Shown here: one piece after another, positions 60,763-64,000 of the stretch
Layout: each line of letters starts with the position of its first letter
Numbering within the stretch: position 1 is the first letter of the stretch
NCBI GenBank assembly: GCA_009103225.1
Contig: RHPI01001132.1
Span: 235,059 to 299,058 of the forward strand
Origin: Chlorokybus atmophyticus
Taxonomy: Eukaryota > Streptophyta > Chlorokybophyceae > Chlorokybales > Chlorokybaceae
Direction of reading: 5' to 3'
Length of the DNA stretch: 64,000 nucleotides
Notes under the pieces: model-generated
The model's input: only the letters and a program-made list of their open reading frames with translations
Databases searched by the model: none
Told to the model about the DNA's origin: nothing
Program-made: the position numbers and the translations under genes

Positions 60763-62059
60763 ATGGGTGTGACGGAGTACGTAAGCCCTGAGGGTCTGCG
60801 GGTGGACGGCCGCCGCCCTCACGAGGTCAGACTAGACATGGTCGAGGATGTGCTTGTCGCTGTCGTCCATGCATGCAACCAGCAAGAGCAATGGTTACAG
60901 TGGTTATCGAATACATTTACATTTACTTTCTCCACCTCAGTGGTCACTTGGCAAAAGAGATGCTTCGTGTTCATGAGCGAGTCAAGTTCTGTTGCTGTTT
61001 CAGCTTGTTTACTCGCCCACGTAGCTGATGCAGCCTCATTCAAAAAAAATTGAGTAGCAAACCACAAGGACATGGACACCAACACAGATCCGCCTTCGCC
61101 TCTCAAGCACGCATTGCCGTGTAGATGATGAGTGTGCGTTTCGCGCCTATGGGCTGTCAACATGAAGCACAGCTGTTTTCCAATGCTTTGCACACTTCTC
61201 TCGCAGGTGCGTCAGCTGCGATGCCAGCTGGCCCCTCTCGCACGCGCAGACGGGTACGCTATGGCATGCATGCCGTTTATCTATCCATCTACTCAGATTA
61301 GTATCAGCAACACTCTGTGCACAATGTGGTTGCACACATCATCACACGCGCAGGTCCGCATTCTTTGAGATGGGCAACACGAAGGTTCTTGCTGCGATCT
61401 ACGGCCCGCGCGAGGTGCGCTGCGACTAGTGTTGAGTGTGTGTGTCGTCGTTGTTGATAAACACTCCAACGCCTCTGTTGTGCGTTGACGTATGTGAATG
61501 GGTGATGGGTCTTTTATGTGTCTGAGCGCGTCACTGCAGGTGTCGCGCAAGGAGAAGGCACTCTCGGACCGCGCTCTGGTATAATAAGACATGCGTCACG
61601 CGCGTGCATGTGCGTGTGCGTGTGCGTGTGCGTGTGCGTGTGCGCGCGCTCTGTTTTCTTGCACCCACGCGCACCTTGGCAACCATGCCTACACAAATGC
61701 ACACATGCGCGTCACTACCCGTTGTAATAGCATGCACGCACATCCCTTCAACGCGTACACTGGTCCTCTGTAAGGTGCGTTGCGAGTACAGCATGGCGGC
61801 GTTCAGCACGGGCGAGAGGCGCAAGCGTCCCAAAGGCGACAGGTGGGTGCGCGAGTCAACGCGTGTACCGTATGGTATGTGGAGTACACACGCAAGAGAC
61901 ATTGTATCGGCTTTGTGCAGGCGGGCGCAGGAGATATCGATGGTGATCAAACAGACGTTCGAGGCGGCCATACTGACACACCTGCTGCCGCGCACGCAGA
62001 TTGATATCTTTGTGCTGGTCCTCCAAGCTGATGGAGGTGAGTGGTTGGCAGGAGAAACA

Positions 62060-62094
<35 letters not shown>

Positions 62095-62945
62095 CTACAC
62101 ACAAGCATGCACGCACACATGGTCGCAGACGTGCACGCGCGCATGCGCATTCACAGGCACACGCACACGAATGTACGCATATGCATGCACGCACGCAAGA
62201 CACACGCGTGCACACACTCGCGATCAGATCACATTCATGCCACACGCGAGGTGATGTGTCGCACCTTGCAGGCACGCGTACCGCGTGCATCAACGCGGCG
62301 ACGCTCGCACTTGCGGACGCGGGCGTGCCCATGCGGGACCTCACCGTCGCATGCGCAGCAGGGTACCTCGACAACACCGCCCTATTAGGTATTTGATTGA
62401 TGTGTTTGTGTGCATGTGTGTTGGGGGGAGTAACCGGTTGTATTGTTGTTAGATATGAACTACATTGAGGATGCTGGCGGTGGGCCCGACCTGGCAGTGG
62501 CCGTGCATCCCAACCTGGACAAAGTCGCCATGCTGCAGGTCAGAGACAAGTGTCCGTGTGGTTGGTCGCATGCGTGCGTGCGTGCGTGCGTGCTTGCAGG
62601 TGTGCGCATAGTCACATGTACAACATGTTGCTAGTGTTTAGAGCGGTGTATGGTGTAAGATTGTGCTGTTGACGTGATGCATACGTGGGATGGTTTGCAA
62701 TGCTATGTTGCTGCACGCAGATGGATGCGAAGGTGTCCATGGAGGTGTTTGAGAAAGTGCTAGAGCTAGCGCAGGACGGCTGCAAAGCCATCGCCACGCA
62801 CATGCGCCAGGTAGTTATTGTATCATCTCACGTTTCTGTTTGTCTTTGAGTACCTTTGTTGTCCACTCGTACCAGCTTAACACTCGTGCAGGCGCTGTTG
62901 GAGCACACGCAACAGTTGGCTGCATCACGAGGGAATCTGAGATAG
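60763..62945 (+). CDS. RRP41: Exosome complex component RRP41 (RNase PH fold)
   Basis: Ten exons: 60763-60825, 61207-61253, 61354-61414, 61540-61578, 61775-61842, 61921-62036, 62272-62388, 62453-62538, 62721-62810 and 62892-62945; 246 residues (Arabidopsis RRP41 241). It reads MGVTEYVSPEGLRVDGRRPH then SAFFEMGNTKVLAAIYGPRE, CEYSMAAFSTGERRKRPKGD, SMVIKQTFEAAILTHLLPRT, QIDIFVLVLQADGGTR, CINAATLALADAGVPMRDL, LLDMNYIEDAGGGPDL and LDKVAMLQMDAKVSMEVFEK. RRP41 pairs with RRP45 in the exosome ring that degrades and trims RNA from the 3' end; in plants it keeps phosphorolytic activity. The retained R in DGRRP and D in LQADGG agree with the family. All introns are GT-AG and in frame. Confidence 0.96.
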
Positions 62946-63230
62946 AGCACGCGTACACGACACACAGCTAGAGTGTTGTCGCGAGTATTGTAATGTTCCC
63001 AACCATTACACATCAATCATTTGTGGGCAGTGTGTGAATGTCCACATCTTGTCTGCGTGTATGCACGGCGTGCACAACCGAGAGCACACACACACATACA
63101 CAAAAGAAGGTGGCACACAAGGTGGCACACAAAAGAAGGTGGATAAATAAGTCTATACAAGCGTACTCAACACCCAACACTACACAGATTGTTATGTACG
63201 TCGTGCTTCCAAGAACCAAAACCAATGTGG
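62946..63230. other. Convergent 3' spacer
   Basis: 285 bp between the RRP41 and PAN-domain stop codons, with a doubled aggtggcacacaa(aagaagg) motif at 63109-63142. No gene. Confidence 0.5.
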
Positions 63231-64000
63231 TCATGACGAAAGCACGCTACTCGTCCCCGACGTGAAGTTAAACACGGACGTGACCGTACTCGCACCAACC
63301 GCTATTGTCCTTTGCACTCGTGTCGCGGGCGCACTCCTCCTCGAGTACAAATTACAATACGTCGGCGGTCCCCCCGTCGCATTGAACCTCAAGTCCCACG
63401 ACGTACACCCTTGCGTGGTCCGACACATATCACAACACGCCCCCGCATTGGGCGCAATGTTGGAGTACAACAAATACCCGCCCTCTATTGACCAAAGAGA
63501 GTCTTGTTGGGTCGTGTTGGGGGTGCATGCGTAGGATTCGGGGCGCAAGCGAGTGGGGATGGGTAAGGGTGGGTTTGTGCGAGGGAAGGGGATTTTGAGA
63601 CCCGCGATGGCGCCGGGGATGGGAGTGCCGGAGGAGAAGCGGTTGAAGGGGACGTATGTCTCGGTGTAGAGGGTGCAGGTCTGGGGAGACATAGGGAGTG
63701 GGTGGGTGAGTTGGATGGAGGGAACAGAATGGTGACAACACAGTGTGACACTAGCTAGCACAGCACCAGCACCAACCGCCCGCACACTCACCCTCGCGCT
63801 CGTGGCCGTGTCTGTGCGCAAGTCCCACGCCACGCAATTGAGTACTCCCGTGCACCTCGCGCAGCACCTTGCTGACGTGTTCGCGTCGTTGTAGACCAGC
63901 GAGCCGGGGATGCCGCCGCCGCGGTACCACAGCGTGTCGGCGCGCTCGAGGCAGGACGGGGAGGGAGGGGGAGGAGGTTGGGGGGGAGTAGGAGAGGGGG
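63231..64000 (-). CDS. PAN/Apple-domain protein (3' exons, partial)
   Basis: Two exons seen: 63680-63231 (stop) and from beyond 64000 to 63792, joined by a phase-0 GT-AG intron. The upstream exon has LWYRGGGIPGSLVYNDANTS then ARCCARCTGVLNCVAWDLR; the downstream one has LWSIEGGYLLYSNIAPNAGA then CCDMCRTTQGCTSWDLRFN and PTYCNLYS. Both follow the PAN/Apple plan (CC..C....C..W..), a disulphide-bonded fold of extracellular proteins that binds protein or carbohydrate. No membrane span follows the second domain, and the C-terminus is Thr/Ser-rich, so a secreted or wall protein is likely. Its N-terminus lies outside the window; more repeats may precede. Confidence 0.75.
   Translation of the reverse strand, partial: PSPTPPQPPPPPSPSCLERADTLWYRGGGIPGSLVYNDANTSARCCARCTGVLNCVAWDLRTDTATSARVSVRAVGAGAVLASVTLCCHHSVPSIQLTHPLPMSPQTCTLYTETYVPFNRFSSGTPIPGAIAGLKIPFPRTNPPLPIPTRLRPESYACTPNTTQQDSLWSIEGGYLLYSNIAPNAGACCDMCRTTQGCTSWDLRFNATGGPPTYCNLYSRRSAPATRVQRTIAVGASTVTSVFNFTSGTSSVLSS

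Overview
This window is eukaryotic nuclear DNA, almost certainly from the green lineage (an alga is likelier than a land plant). Genes are split into 3 to 16 exons with GT-AG introns. The one tRNA gene, a tRNA-His(GTG) at 15153-15223, looks like the plant gene. A peptidyl-serine alpha-galactosyltransferase, a plant-type COX7a-like subunit, an F-box/SEL1/MYND protein and AAACCCTA (telo-box-like) promoter motifs point the same way. I could not name the species.

Layout, left to right: 3' part of a RapZ-domain gene (-), COX7a-like (+), PIGS (+), a sphingolipid-type mannosyltransferase (+), SERGT1-like glycosyltransferase (-), tRNA-His (-), a transmembrane WW-domain protein (+), an unrecognised gene (-), MOB1 (+), a thioredoxin-like ferredoxin (-), a choline-transporter-like protein (+), UTP15 (-), UTP5/WDR43 (+), a gene-poor stretch (about 40.1-46.1 kb), an F-box/SEL1/MYND gene (+), a poorly resolved stretch (48.0-50.7 kb), a pogo/Tigger-derived gene (-), a PLP-dependent decarboxylase (+), a PfkB-family kinase (-), exosome subunit RRP41 (+), and the 3' part of a PAN/Apple-domain gene (-) running off the right end. 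For nearly all genes I rebuilt the coding exons by splice site and reading frame. Those joins are inferred from sequence and homology, not from transcripts.

Many genes are arranged head to head over short spacers (208 to 845 bp), and almost every 5' region carries a (CGG)n/(CCG)n triplet island, often with AAAACCCTA nearby. The most striking pair is UTP15/UTP5: two subunits of the same t-UTP (UTP-A) pre-rRNA complex, 370 bp apart and divergent. RRP41 is also in rRNA/RNA processing. PIGS (GPI anchoring), the sphingolipid mannosyltransferase, SERGT1 and the choline-transporter-like protein belong to secretory-pathway lipid and glycan biology, but the neighbourhood does not show that they act together.

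Introns are full of alternating purine-pyrimidine (ACGC/GTGC) microsatellites, which create many false His/Thr/Ala/Arg-rich ORFs. Sequence problems are a 160-base N gap (3063-3222) followed by 21 C, a 165-base poly-G tract with one N (58510-58674), and an N at 21038 at the edge of a perfect 228-bp repeat whose other copy is at 9820-10047.
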